From assembly GCF_039697315.1 (NCBI RefSeq), contig NZ_CP155619.1, positions 868,001 through 932,000 on the forward strand: a stretch of 64,000 nt of DNA, given 5' to 3'. A program made the position numbers and the translations under genes. This document shows positions 9,117-18,407 of the stretch, one piece after another. Under the pieces are notes generated by a model, which was not told the DNA's origin, searched no databases, and saw only the letters and a program-made list of their open reading frames with translations. How positions within the stretch are numbered: position 1 is the first letter of the stretch; each line of letters opens with the position of its first letter. The DNA comes from Pseudomonas abietaniphila. Its GTDB lineage: Bacteria > Pseudomonadota > Gammaproteobacteria > Pseudomonadales > Pseudomonadaceae.

Positions 9117-9569
9117 AGCACATTTCCTCGAAATATCAGGATCGACGTTATGAGGTCGTCCTGATCTTCTGGCCCTTTAATCTTATTTCCGAGACAGCGA
9201 AAAACAAATTAGCAGCTTTTATACCCCGCGTCGCCCTACGTGTAGAAAAACACCCTCCCTTGCTGCGTACCTTGCGCTGAACAATCACGAGCACAAGCGA
9301 CGTATATTGTTTAAAACAATATCTGTTGCCACCAGCCAACCTAGACATCACTAAAAACGATATATAACCAAGCGTTGCCTCATCTATCATTCCAAACAAT
9401 ATATCGCCGTAAAAATGGCAATTTCTTTCCGCAAACGCGGCAACTACTTGCCAAACTCAGCGCACATTTAACCTAATAACGGCGCCAGGCCTCGTAATCT
9501 TTGACCTTAAAAGACTTTGGCCCAGAGCTTGCATTGCATGTCACTCAACATATTTATCAGGAGATGAGC
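9117..9569. other. AT-rich intergenic region
   Basis: About 450 bp, clearly richer in A+T than its neighbours, between the EF-hand pseudogene and the flagellar mini-cluster. It holds the RBS of the EF-hand gene and, at its right end, a candidate sigma-54 promoter (9518-9533). A minus-strand frame at 9148-9399 is cysteine- and arginine-rich with no family resemblance and is not called. Confidence 0.5.
9518..9533 (+). promoter_or_regulatory. Candidate sigma-54 promoter
   Basis: TGGCCCAGAGCTTGCA matches the RpoN consensus TGGCACG-N4-TTGCW at the invariant GG and GC positions with correct spacing. It lies about 37-50 bp before the chosen ATG at 9570. Flagellar hook and related genes in Pseudomonas are commonly RpoN/FleQ dependent, which supports it, but a single match of this quality can occur by chance. 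Confidence 0.45.
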
Positions 9570-10166
9570 ATGAACGGAGTCGTGGGTGTTGATGGCGATC
9601 CCCGGGTCATTCGACACAAAGTTGAAAAGACGATCCCACCATCGGATTCGGACGCTTACACGTCAGCCGCCGTTGCTGCCGCTGGGGGCAACCACAACAG
9701 CGTGGAAACCCGGGCTGACAGCGCTCCGAAACAAGGCGACAGCGCAGACAGCGAGCGGATCGAAGAAGCCTTCGCGAAACTCAAGGTCGTCATGCAAACC
9801 CAGGAAAACGGGGTATCCGATGGGATCTCCGCGGCAAAGAGTCATGGACAAAAATCGGCCTCTGAGCAGTTCATGGAGTATATGCACCTCACCCCGCGAG
9901 AAAAGATCAAGGCTGGCATGCTCGCCGAGCTTGGAATCACCCAAGAAGAATATGACGCCATGTCCCCTGAGGAAAAAAACAAGGTGAACAAGAAGATAGA
10001 AGAGTTGGAAAAGATAGAGGCCCAGCACAAGATCGCCGAGGCTGAATCACCTCAACCCATGATGAAAGCTTCGGCCGGTGAAGCGATCAAAGAACACGAT
10101 AGCCATCAACGCGAGTTCGACATCAGGTCCCCCGACACTGACGAACCTGACAGTCCGTTGGTTTAA
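9570..10166 (+). CDS. Hypothetical charged helical protein upstream of flgE-like gene
   Basis: 198 aa from ATG 9570 (AGGAG, 6-nt spacing); ATG 9564 and TTG 9501 are alternatives. The N-terminal 75 residues are low complexity (Ala, Ser, Asp). A middle segment reads SASEQFMEYMHLTPREKIKA, then GITQEEYDAMSPEEKNKVNK, which predicts a helical module of a type I have seen in other uncharacterised Pseudomonas proteins. The tail is acidic and disordered. No signal peptide or membrane segment. Its position just before a hook-protein gene, behind a possible sigma-54 promoter, suggests a flagellum-related role, but this is positional only. Confidence 0.7.
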   Translation: MNGVVGVDGDPRVIRHKVEKTIPPSDSDAYTSAAVAAAGGNHNSVETRADSAPKQGDSADSERIEEAFAKLKVVMQTQENGVSDGISAAKSHGQKSASEQFMEYMHLTPREKIKAGMLAELGITQEEYDAMSPEEKNKVNKKIEELEKIEAQHKIAEAESPQPMMKASAGEAIKEHDSHQREFDIRSPDTDEPDSPLV

Positions 10167-10306
10167 ACCTCAGCTAGAACAACCTTGAGATCGAGACTGA
10201 ACTTTAATTCCGCTTAGTACGATTGATCGTTACAAACGTCTACGCCACTCAGGCGAAGCCATGCCCGAATTAATGAACTTAATGCAAGCACAACTGGAGA
10301 CATGCC

Positions 10307-11632
10307 ATGTCATTCAATATCGGTCTCAGCGGGCTTAAAGCCGCGAACAAAAGCCTTGATGTCGCAGGTAACAACATCGCAAACGTTGCCACGGTAGGAT
10401 TTAAATCCTCACGCGCTGAGTTTGCGGACCAGTACGCCCAGTCAATCCGCGGCACTTCTGGGGGCACCGACGTTGGCAACGGTGTTTACACTTCTGCTGT
10501 GACACAGAACTTCAGCCAAGGCTCATTAAGCAGCGGCACTGGCCGCAGTCTGGATCTGGCCATTCAGGGAAATGGTTTTTTTATGGTCAGCAACAACGGT
10601 GAGAAGCTATATACGCGAGCAGGCAATTTCCACACGGACCCCAAAGGTTACGTCGTCGACAACAACGGAAATAATCTCCAAGGATATGGCGTTGACGCCA
10701 ATGGCAACGTCCAGAGCGGTGTTCTGGCGGATCTGAGGGTTGACAGCTCCAACATGCCCCCCAAGCCGACCAGCCTTTTCACGTTGTCTTCCAATCTGGA
10801 TTCAACTCAGCCCATCATTTCCAAAACATTCGATGTGAAGGATCCGAGTTCCTACACCAACACCATCAGCACTTCCGTCTACGACAGTCAGGGTAACGAA
10901 CACACCCTGAGCCAATACTTCACCAAAACGGGAACCAACACCTGGAGTATGCATTCGCTGATGGATGGGCGAAATATTTCCAATCCAGGCACAGATCCAG
11001 TCGTGGCCGATGAAACCGAGCTCACCTTTGACTCGTCCGGAAACCTGCTGACCAGCCCTCCTCCCACCTCCACTGCAAATATATCGGTCAACCCCGACGG
11101 GACGTTCAACATCGTTAACTGGGTTCCAGCTCAGAGCAAGACGGTAGGGTCAGTCACGACATGGGGCCCTAATGGCGCTTCAGCCAATCCTTCCGGGATC
11201 AAGCTGGACATGCTTGCCACAACTCAGACTGCAGCTCCCGGTGGCGCGATTGCGAAGCATCAAGATGGAAATAACACCGGGCAGATCACGAATATGCAAG
11301 TGGATGCCTCAGGCAACATGTTTGCGACTTATTCCAATGGGTTGTCTCGGGTGATTGGCCAGGTTTCGTTGACGACCTTCGCAAACGTTCAAGGCCTTGA
11401 GCCCGCTGGCGGGACAATGTGGCGAGAGAGCTATGCATCTGGCACAGCGGTCACGGGCGCCCCAGATACCGGCACGCTTGGCTACATCAATGGCTCCTCC
11501 CTTGAAGAATCAAACGTAGACCTGAGTGACGAGCTGGTAGAGCTGATCAAAGCTCAAGCGAACTATCAGGCGAACTCGAAAACCATCTCGACTGAAAACA
11601 CCATTCTGCAGACAACGATCCAGATGACCTAA
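10307..11632 (+). CDS. flgE: Flagellar hook protein FlgE
   Basis: 441 aa with GGAG before the ATG. It has the three FlgE parts. The N-terminal rod-type helix is MSFNIGLSGLKAANKSLDVA followed by GNNIANVATVGFKSSRAEF. A FlaE-like middle domain spans about residues 170-300, with SVYDSQGNEHTLSQYF. The C-terminal helix covers DLSDELVELIKAQANYQANS and the TENTILQT tail. It would be exported by the flagellar type III system and polymerise as the hook. In the usual Pseudomonas order flgE follows flgBCD; here none of these genes is present and fliD follows, so this is probably an extra or orphan copy. Confidence 0.9.
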   Translation: MSFNIGLSGLKAANKSLDVAGNNIANVATVGFKSSRAEFADQYAQSIRGTSGGTDVGNGVYTSAVTQNFSQGSLSSGTGRSLDLAIQGNGFFMVSNNGEKLYTRAGNFHTDPKGYVVDNNGNNLQGYGVDANGNVQSGVLADLRVDSSNMPPKPTSLFTLSSNLDSTQPIISKTFDVKDPSSYTNTISTSVYDSQGNEHTLSQYFTKTGTNTWSMHSLMDGRNISNPGTDPVVADETELTFDSSGNLLTSPPPTSTANISVNPDGTFNIVNWVPAQSKTVGSVTTWGPNGASANPSGIKLDMLATTQTAAPGGAIAKHQDGNNTGQITNMQVDASGNMFATYSNGLSRVIGQVSLTTFANVQGLEPAGGTMWRESYASGTAVTGAPDTGTLGYINGSSLEESNVDLSDELVELIKAQANYQANSKTISTENTILQTTIQMT

Positions 11633-11773
11633 GCAGCCGTCCACTCCCTGGACGGGTGCTTACACACCTGACAGGGACGGCGGCAACCGTTGGACCACCT
11701 TGGCAAACAACACTGCTTACGCCTGAAGCTCGGCGCACGGTGTGAAACTGCATAAAACTCGGAAGGAACGAAA

Positions 11774-13213
11774 ATGGCTAGTCCGATCACCCCCTCCACC
11801 GGTCTGGGTTCAGGCCTGGCAATCGGCGACATCGTCACCGCGTTGGTCAATGCGGATAAAACTGCAAAGCAGACCCAGATAACGACTCAGACCAAGCTGG
11901 TCACCACCAAGCTGTCTGGCATTGGCACGCTGCAGTCCGCACTGTCATCGCTGCAGGCACTGCTCAAGCCTCCAACCGGAACGACAAGCAAGCTTCAGTT
12001 CGCCGGTTATGCAGCCACCTCGTCAGATCCAGCCAAGGTTGCGGTGACCTCCGATAACGAAGCCGTTCCTGGCACGTACGTCGTCAAGATCAACAAGGTT
12101 GCCACGAGTTCCAACGTGGCGACCGCGTCCATCGCAGGAGGCGTCGACGGTACCGTTCCCGCAGGCGACTTCACGATCACGCAGAATGGCGTCTCCAAGA
12201 CGTACAACATCCCCGCCGGCACTACGCTCGGTTCCCTGGTGAAGCAAATCAACGCCGACGCCAAGACGACCAATATCAGCGCTAACATCATCACCGACGA
12301 CCACGGATCAAGGCTGATATTGGGGTCTACAACCACTGGCGCTGGCTCGGAAATCACGACCACCAGCAGCATCCCAGGCTTCAGCATTGGCAAGACCGAT
12401 CAACTTGATCCAGCTTCCGCAACGTCAGCAGGCTACATCGGCAGCCCACCGTCCGATGCATCATTTACCATCAACGGGTTCGCCATAACCAGCAAGAGCA
12501 ACAACATCGACAAAACAGTAGGCGGACTGTCGATGAATCTGATGCCGGGTAGCGAAAACTCCACAACGACCGTCACCGTCAGTACGGACAAAGATGGACT
12601 CAAGGCGTCGCTTCAGACATTCATTGACGCCTATAACGCAGTGGTCTCTGCAGTCGCAACCGTCACCAAAGCAACGATTAGCGATACACCCGATCCCAAG
12701 ACGGGAGCCCGTGTCACCCCGGCTGCCCTGACCGGCGATGCCCTGCCTCGGTCGATCCTTGCGGCGCTTCGCAACGAACTGGTAACGACGGGCGCAAGCG
12801 GCAAGCTGTCAGTGTTGTCACAGCTGGGCATCAACACCAGTCAAACGGACGGTACATTGTCGCTGGACGCCACGAAGTTCGGCGCGGCGCTGGACAAGGG
12901 GTTGGCGGGAGAAGTACAGCAATTGTTCAGCGGCACCGGTGACGGAACGAATGGTTTGCTGGCGCGTATGAATGCTGCGGTGACTCCCTACACCCAGACA
13001 GGGGGGATTTTCGACACCCGTAAATCGAGTTTGAACAAGCAACAGAGTCAACTTCTGGATCAGCAGGCAGCACTGGACCTTCACGTGACCAAGCTGACCG
13101 AAACATTGACCGCCAAGTACAACGCGATGGACCTGCTGGTGGGACAACTCAAAGCGTCGGCGAGCAACATCACCTCCTTCTTCGAGTCTTTGAACGCTCA
13201 AAACAAAGGCTAG
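11774..13213 (+). CDS. fliD: Flagellar filament cap protein FliD
   Basis: 479 aa; GGAAGGA precedes the ATG. FliD_N is recognisable from GLGSGLAIGDIVTALVNADK through the paired coiled-coil helix. FliD_C ends with a long helix around KSSLNKQQSQLLDQQAALD and a tail SNITSFFESLNAQNKG. The cap complex sits at the filament tip and guides flagellin folding; its variable middle also contributes to adhesion. Normal partners flaG, fliS, fliT and fliC are absent. It lies 141 bp after the FlgE gene on the same strand, probably co-transcribed. Confidence 0.9.
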   Translation: MASPITPSTGLGSGLAIGDIVTALVNADKTAKQTQITTQTKLVTTKLSGIGTLQSALSSLQALLKPPTGTTSKLQFAGYAATSSDPAKVAVTSDNEAVPGTYVVKINKVATSSNVATASIAGGVDGTVPAGDFTITQNGVSKTYNIPAGTTLGSLVKQINADAKTTNISANIITDDHGSRLILGSTTTGAGSEITTTSSIPGFSIGKTDQLDPASATSAGYIGSPPSDASFTINGFAITSKSNNIDKTVGGLSMNLMPGSENSTTTVTVSTDKDGLKASLQTFIDAYNAVVSAVATVTKATISDTPDPKTGARVTPAALTGDALPRSILAALRNELVTTGASGKLSVLSQLGINTSQTDGTLSLDATKFGAALDKGLAGEVQQLFSGTGDGTNGLLARMNAAVTPYTQTGGIFDTRKSSLNKQQSQLLDQQAALDLHVTKLTETLTAKYNAMDLLVGQLKASASNITSFFESLNAQNKG

Positions 13214-13459
13214 GTTCCCTGAGAGGAGGTGATCGGGTCAGCAGTCCCGCCCGGCAAACGGACGTCAACGAGACGCGCCGTGGGCATTTGAGCTGATGCA
13301 AAGCACGCTGAGGACCTCCATGCTGCAACGGTCCTCAGCAACGGCCACAAAAGAAAATTCACATGTCCTAAAAGGAGGTAACAACGACATACCGCCATAA
13401 AATTTCAACTGTAATCTTTCCCTCACTTGCTAACCAACCTACCGCGTGAGGAACTCCAT
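13214..13459. other. Intergenic region with two strong Shine-Dalgarno-like sequences
   Basis: Between fliD and the nitrilase. AGGAGGTGATC at 13224-13234 and AAAAGGAGGTAACAA at 13370-13384 both closely match the full anti-SD complement, yet neither is followed at normal spacing by an ATG, GTG or TTG opening a real frame. Possibly remnants of lost small genes, or chance. Confidence 0.4.
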
Positions 13460-14434
13460 ATGACCATCGTCAAAGCCGCCGCCGTCCAGATTGCACCTGT
13501 TCTCTACAGCCGTGAAGGCACCGTCGCCAAAGTCGTCGAGAAGATTCGAGAGCTCGGCACCAAAGGTGTCCAGTTCGCCGTTTTCCCGGAAACGATCGTT
13601 CCGTACTACCCCTACTTCTCCTTCGTACAGTCACCCTTTGAAATGGGCAGCGAGCACTACAAGCTGCTGGATCAGGCCGTTACGGTTCCATCTGCGACCA
13701 CCGATGCGATCGGTCAAGCCGCCAAAGAAGCCAACATGGTGGTGTCCATCGGTGTTAACGAACGCGACGGCAGCACGCTGTACAACACTCAACTGTTGTT
13801 TGATGCTGACGGCACCTTGATCCAGGCTCGTCGCAAGATTTCGCCGACTTATCACGAGCGCATGATCTGGGGTATGGGGGATGGCTCGGGCCTGAAGGCC
13901 GTCGACAGCGCAGTCGGCCGAATCGGACAGTTGGCCTGCTGGGAGCACTACAACCCACTCGCCCGTTATGCCCTGATCGAAGACGGTGAGCAGATCCACG
14001 CCGCCATGTACCCCGGCTCCTTCGCCGGCCCACTGTTCACCCGTCAGATGGAAGTGAGCATCCGCATGCACGCCCTTGAGTCGGCCTGCTTTGTGGTCAA
14101 CTCCACTGCCTGGCTCTACCCGGAACAGCAAGCACAGATCGTCGAAGCCACCGGCTGCGATATCGGCCCGATCTCCGGTGGATGCTATACCGCTATCATC
14201 GACCCACAGGGCGAAGTACTCGGCGCACTGACCGAAGGCGAAGGTGAGGTTATCGTCGATATCGACCTGTTCCAGATCGAGATTCGCAAGCGCCAGATGG
14301 ATTCACGCGGCCACTACAGTCGCCCGGAACTGCTGAGCTTGAACATTGACCGGACGCCACACCGCCACGTGCACGAGCGTAATGATCGCCCGACCGTAGT
14401 AGCCAACGACGCACAGGACAACGCTGGTAAGTAA
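13460..14434 (+). CDS. Nitrilase (carbon-nitrogen hydrolase)
   Basis: 324 aa from ATG 13460 with GAGGA upstream. All three catalytic elements are present: Glu in [14 protein letters not shown], Lys in [19 protein letters not shown], and Cys in [17 protein letters not shown]. The CWEH context marks a true nitrilase that hydrolyses nitriles to acids and ammonia, not an amidase. The start and active-site regions look most like the nitrilases of Nit1C-type clusters, but the radical SAM, AIR synthase-like and GNAT partners of those clusters are not beside it. A terminator follows, so it is monocistronic. Cytoplasmic; forms helical homo-oligomers in the family. Confidence 0.9.
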   Translation: MTIVKAAAVQIAPVLYSREGTVAKVVEKIRELGTKGVQFAVFPETIVPYYPYFSFVQSPFEMGSEHYKLLDQAVTVPSATTDAIGQAAKEANMVVSIGVNERDGSTLYNTQLLFDADGTLIQARRKISPTYHERMIWGMGDGSGLKAVDSAVGRIGQLACWEHYNPLARYALIEDGEQIHAAMYPGSFAGPLFTRQMEVSIRMHALESACFVVNSTAWLYPEQQAQIVEATGCDIGPISGGCYTAIIDPQGEVLGALTEGEGEVIVDIDLFQIEIRKRQMDSRGHYSRPELLSLNIDRTPHRHVHERNDRPTVVANDAQDNAGK

Positions 14435-14455
14435 CAGCACAAGAGCAAACCTTAA

Positions 14456-14485
14456 CCTCGTGCCCATCCCAGGCACGGGGTTTTT
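14456..14485 (+). terminator. Rho-independent terminator of the nitrilase gene
   Basis: CCTCGTGCC and GGCACGGGG pair over 9 bp (one T-G) around a 7-nt loop, followed by TTTTTG. It starts 21 bp past the nitrilase stop. Confidence 0.9.
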
Positions 14486-14521
14486 GTCTACGATTAGCAA
14501 TCTTGTATGGGTGAGACCGTC

Positions 14522-15454
14522 ATGCAGGAAATTGGATTGATTGTATATCCCGGCTTTCAAGCGCTTGGGCTCTCGATGTCCGCGACCTTCGAGCTGGCCA
14601 ACTCAATCATCGGACGGCCGGTCTATGGCATCACCCTGCTCTCCGAAGAAGGCGGACTGGTGATGACATCTGCGGGCTTTGCAGTGAATACCGAACCGTT
14701 CGATGACCGGAGGTTCGACACATTGCTGGTCCTGGGCGACAACGTGATACCCCCCATCACCGACAGGATGGTGAATTACCTGCGTGATGCCCGTGCAATC
14801 ACCCGCCGTCTGGGTTCTATCTGTACCGGCGCGCATGTTCTCGCCCACGCGGGGTTACTCGATGGTCGCCGTGCAACCACACACTGGTGTCACTCACGTG
14901 AGCTGCAGCGAGCATATCCCTCCATCAAGGTGGAAGAAGACCGGATATTCATTAACGACGGTTCGATTTGGACTGCGGCTGGCATGAGTGCTTGCGTCGA
15001 TCTTTCGCTGGCATTGCTGGAAAAGGATCTGGGGGAAGAGACGGCTCGAATGGTGTCCAAGCAGCTGGTGGTGTATCACCGGCGGGCGGGGGGGCAGTCC
15101 CAGTTCTCGGTGATGCAAGAGTTATCGCCGAAGTCCGATCGAATTCAGGTGGTGCTCACGTACGCCAGGCAGCATCTCAACTAGGATCTATCGGTGGAAA
15201 ATCTTGCCGACATCGCCCATATGAGCCCTCGTCAGTTCAGTCGAGTTTTTACAGCGGAAACAGGACAGTCACCTGCCAAGGCAGTCGAGCATCTGCGGGT
15301 CGAGTCAGCGCGAATGATGATGGAAGTGGGCAGCCATACGGTAGATTCGGTGGCCAGGGAAGTGGGGTTCGGTGATCAGGAGCGCATGCGGCGCGCTTTC
15401 CTCCGGGCCTTCGGGCAACCGCCCCAGGTTTTTCGTAGAGCGAGCCGTCATTGA
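14522..15454 (+). pseudogene. GlxA-type AraC family regulator (DJ-1/PfpI + HTH), interrupted by in-frame TAG
   Basis: From ATG 14522 (GGTGAG upstream; ATG 14507 lacks an RBS) the frame encodes a DJ-1/PfpI-like domain (EIGLIVYPGFQALGLSMSAT, ICTGAHVLAHAGLLDGRRAT). It then reads YARQHLN and hits TAG at 15182-15184. The very same frame continues DLSVENLADIAHMSPRQFSR and a full second AraC HTH ending at TGA 15454. Relatives have an acidic residue there, so GAG to TAG is the simplest explanation. The truncated product would lack DNA binding. It lies just after the nitrilase and may once have regulated it. Confidence 0.8.
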
Positions 15455-15897
15455 GTGACGGCACTCCGATGATTGATGGCCTGATGGACATCGAGCGTCG
15501 TGGAAAGGAGGCGGGACGCCAACTTTTTGCCAAGCAATTCCTGCATCTGCGCCTGTGCTGCGCCCCAAGCCTCATAGGTCGCCCAGTACTTGGCCGTGCC
15601 TGATTCCGTTAATTGCAGCCCGAAGGAGCGCTTATCGATCACCGCCCCTTCCGGCATGACAACGGTCTGGACCCACCCTTCAGCGATTAACGGCTTGAGC
15701 CCGCGACTCAGGGTACTCTTGTCCATTCCCATCTCTGTCGCAAATTCAAGATTCGCGATCGGTCCCAGTAAATGTAAACGCTGTAAAAGCGAGAATTGAG
15801 GAGCACTGACACCATGAGGCGCCAGGTGGGTTTCGTAGAGTGAAGTGATGTGTCGAGCCAACTGGCGAACGCTCGTACACAAACAGTTGGTGGGCAT
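15448..15897 (-). CDS. MarR family transcriptional regulator
   Basis: 149 aa from ATG 15897 (AGGAA upstream); the longer frame to 15942 is not favoured. The winged helix covers APQFSLLQRLHLLGPIANLE, then the recognition helix MGMDKSTLSRGLKPLIAEGW, and a long C-terminal dimerisation helix. It is 90 bp downstream of the MFS pump gene at 15988 on the same strand, the usual MarR/efflux pairing, so it probably represses that pump in response to a phenolic ligand. Its stop overlaps the end of the convergent GlxA-type pseudogene by 7 bp. Confidence 0.85.
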   Translation of the reverse strand: MPTNCLCTSVRQLARHITSLYETHLAPHGVSAPQFSLLQRLHLLGPIANLEFATEMGMDKSTLSRGLKPLIAEGWVQTVVMPEGAVIDKRSFGLQLTESGTAKYWATYEAWGAAQAQMQELLGKKLASRLLSTTLDVHQAINHRSAVTQ

Positions 15898-15987
15898 GGG
15901 TATTCCTGGGCATCGTAGATTAAACGGAAGCGACCCCGGCATTATTGCCCAATAGCGAACAGGTCGGCATCCATTACCCCGCTTCCC

Positions 15988-17544
15988 CTACTCGTCAGCG
16001 ACGAAAAGCGCTTCAGGGTCCGAGGAAGCAACAGCGGCGCCACCGGCCATCAACAGCCAAGTCAGTGCCAGAGTTATCGCGGCAACACCGACGGCGACCC
16101 AAGCGGCGGCAGCGAAACCGGATTCGAACGCTGTACGGAGGGCTGTTCCGACCTCGCCTCTCAGTGATCCGGGCAGGTGGGCCAAAGCTGAGCCAGCATC
16201 ACCTGCTGAAAACCTGCGAGCCAGATCGATCGCCGCTTCCTCGGTTAACCCCATTCGCTGCGCAATGGGGTCAAACACCCTGAACATAGAGGACACCAAA
16301 ACTGCCCCAAGTGCGGCCACGCCGAAAAGTAGCGTTGTGAACCGTATGGTGGAGGCTATTCCCGAAGCCACACCCGATCGATTGGCAGGCAAAGCACTCT
16401 GCAAAGCTTTTGCGGTTTCGCCGTTAAGAATGCCCGCACCCGTACCGGCAACGATCATGGCCACAGCAAAGATGGGATAGGAAGCGCTCGCGCCAGAGAG
16501 CAAAGCCATGAGTGCATTACCGACCACTGTGATGGATAAGCCAAGCGAAAGCACCGAGCGAGAAGGCCACGTTAATCGTGCACCCAGTCGCGGCACCAGA
16601 AACATAGGCAGCGCAAAGGGCAGCATGGAAATGCCCGCAGTCATAGGTGCAAAGCCGTACGCGTTCTGCAAATACAGCGGCAGATAGAAGATCATCACCT
16701 GGGCGCCCGCTGCGTACCCAACCATCGCAGCCGCGGCGCCACCGAAATTCGCTGATCGGAACATCGCGAAGTCGACCATGGGGTTGACCTGGCGGCGCTC
16801 GACTACGACAAAGACAAACAGCAGCACCACCCCGCCGAAAATCCGCCATAACACTGCGGGTGCAAGCCACCCTAACGTGTTTCCATCAATGACGGCCCAC
16901 GTCAGCAGGAACAGGCCAGCACTGAACGAGAATATGCCTGCGTAATCCAGACCTTTCGCATCTGGATCCCGAGACTCGGGAACGACTTTAAGCGTCGCGA
17001 AGATCAATACCGCACAGATCGGGACGTTGATCAGAAATGCCCAACTCCAACCGAAAACGCTGGAAATGACGCCGCCGATGATCGGCCCGCAGGTGATCGC
17101 AACGCCGAGGCTCGCGCCCCAGAACGCGTAGGCTCTGGCGCGCTCTGCGCCTGAGAATGTGTGGTTGATGACGGCAAGAGATGCCGTGAGAAGCAGACTT
17201 GCACCCACGCCTTGAACCGCGCGGGCAAGGTTCAACATCAATGGCGTAACTGCCAAGCCACAGGCCAGCGAAGACAGGCCGAAGAGGACCATGCCGATCA
17301 CGGCGGAGCGCCGTCGGCCAGCCTTGTCGCCGAACGAGCCCGCCGCCAGCAACAGAGCAGCGAACGGCAATACGTAAGCGGTAATGACCCACTGCACATC
17401 AGCGAAATCGGCATTCAACGACGCTGCAATGGTGGGCAATGCTACTGCCACGACATTCGAATCCAGCATGACCAGCGAGGAGACCAACGCGATGACAATC
17501 AGAATCATCCGTTGCTGTTTGGCGGTTTTAACGGTGGCGTCCAA
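15988..17544 (-). CDS. MFS transporter, DHA2 (EmrB/QacA-like) family
   Basis: 518 aa and 14 predicted membrane segments. The first segment ends in SLVMLDSNVVAVALPTIAAS, the DHA2 motif D1, then GSFGDKAGRRRSAVIG (motif A) and ASLGVAITCGPIIGGVI (motif C). Only TTG 17544 offers a start with an upstream AGG; no in-frame ATG exists before the first membrane segment other than Met13. Likely a proton-driven exporter of toxic organic compounds in the inner membrane. The MarR gene lies immediately downstream, and a GST gene is divergent. Confidence 0.85.
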   Translation of the reverse strand: MDATVKTAKQQRMILIVIALVSSLVMLDSNVVAVALPTIAASLNADFADVQWVITAYVLPFAALLLAAGSFGDKAGRRRSAVIGMVLFGLSSLACGLAVTPLMLNLARAVQGVGASLLLTASLAVINHTFSGAERARAYAFWGASLGVAITCGPIIGGVISSVFGWSWAFLINVPICAVLIFATLKVVPESRDPDAKGLDYAGIFSFSAGLFLLTWAVIDGNTLGWLAPAVLWRIFGGVVLLFVFVVVERRQVNPMVDFAMFRSANFGGAAAAMVGYAAGAQVMIFYLPLYLQNAYGFAPMTAGISMLPFALPMFLVPRLGARLTWPSRSVLSLGLSITVVGNALMALLSGASASYPIFAVAMIVAGTGAGILNGETAKALQSALPANRSGVASGIASTIRFTTLLFGVAALGAVLVSSMFRVFDPIAQRMGLTEEAAIDLARRFSAGDAGSALAHLPGSLRGEVGTALRTAFESGFAAAAWVAVGVAAITLALTWLLMAGGAAVASSDPEALFVADE

Positions 17545-17786
17545 GGGCGTGTACCTGGAGGAGTGATTGGATTATGATCGAAATACCAAGCAGGAATTAT
17601 TGCACCATGCACTGACCGATGTATATGCATCGATCTGAGATCGAGGCGAACTGGCATGCAGATCTTCAAAAAACTGGCTGTTTCCATTTCCTCGAGCACC
17701 GCTGCGGTATTCACCGCAGACGATCAGCAAGCCAGAGGTTGAACCATCGGTGCTTGGACTAACGACGCTTTGCTGAGGACCACACG

Positions 17787-18401
17787 ATGTCTGTGAACGT
17801 GGAATTGTATGGCGCCGAGACAGGCAACAGTTTGAGGGCGGCCATTGCCTTGAATGAGGCTGGCATAGCGTTCGTTGCGAAACGTCTTGATCTTGGATCG
17901 GGCGCGCATCGTGAACCGGAATTCCTGAAACTGAATCGAGCGGGCAAGGTGCCGACACTGGTCGACCATACTGTGTCGCCGGCACTGGTCATCAACCAAT
18001 CAAATGCGATCATTCAATACGCTGATCTGCATTCCCCCGGGCGCCTTTCCCCATTAGCGACGAATCACCGTTTAAAGGTCGTGGACCGATTTTTCTATTT
18101 CGTGACCGACGTCATTGCGATCAGCCAAGCTGCTTTTGTCTTGCGCCGGGCAGGACAGAGGGATGGATCCCTCTCTCTGGACCAACGCGCGATGGATCAC
18201 TTGGTTTTGTCAGAGCAATTTCTCGAGAACGACTACATTGCAGGCGATGCTTTCTCGATGGCCGACATCGCCGCGTTTACGTACACCCTTTCTGTACAGG
18301 ACCGACTGCCCTGGACCAGCCTGCCACGAATGGCTGCCTGGTTTGAACGGGTCGGCTCACGGCCTGCCGTCCTGGCCGGAAGAAGCGCGTTTTCGAAATG
18401 A
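17787..18401 (+). CDS. Glutathione S-transferase
   Basis: 204 aa; GAGGA before the ATG. The thioredoxin-fold N-terminal domain includes VELYGAETGNSLRAAIALNE, the cis-proline region GKVPTLVD and the glutathione-contacting QSNAIIQY. The all-helical C-terminal domain ends with FSMADIAAFTYT, the N-capping box. The catalytic residue may be Ser (GNSLRA), as in theta/beta-like classes. Divergent from the MarR-linked MFS pump with 240 bp between starts, it fits a conjugate-and-export detoxification pair; its stop is 6 bp from that of the AraC gene. Confidence 0.85.
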   Translation: MSVNVELYGAETGNSLRAAIALNEAGIAFVAKRLDLGSGAHREPEFLKLNRAGKVPTLVDHTVSPALVINQSNAIIQYADLHSPGRLSPLATNHRLKVVDRFFYFVTDVIAISQAAFVLRRAGQRDGSLSLDQRAMDHLVLSEQFLENDYIAGDAFSMADIAAFTYTLSVQDRLPWTSLPRMAAWFERVGSRPAVLAGRSAFSK

Positions 18402-18407
18402 CGTCCT

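Noticed and set aside
9148..9399. 83-aa minus-strand frame in the AT-rich gap
   Set aside because: No RBS, odd composition, no family similarity.
13224..13234. Minus strand GATCACCTCCT looks like a 16S rRNA 3' end
   Set aside because: Only the terminal 11 nt match; no rRNA sequence is present next to it.
8547..15454. Idea that TAG is recoded in this genome, since two genes have in-frame TAG
   Set aside because: Other genes here (for example fliD) end naturally at TAG, so general recoding is excluded; point mutation is simpler.
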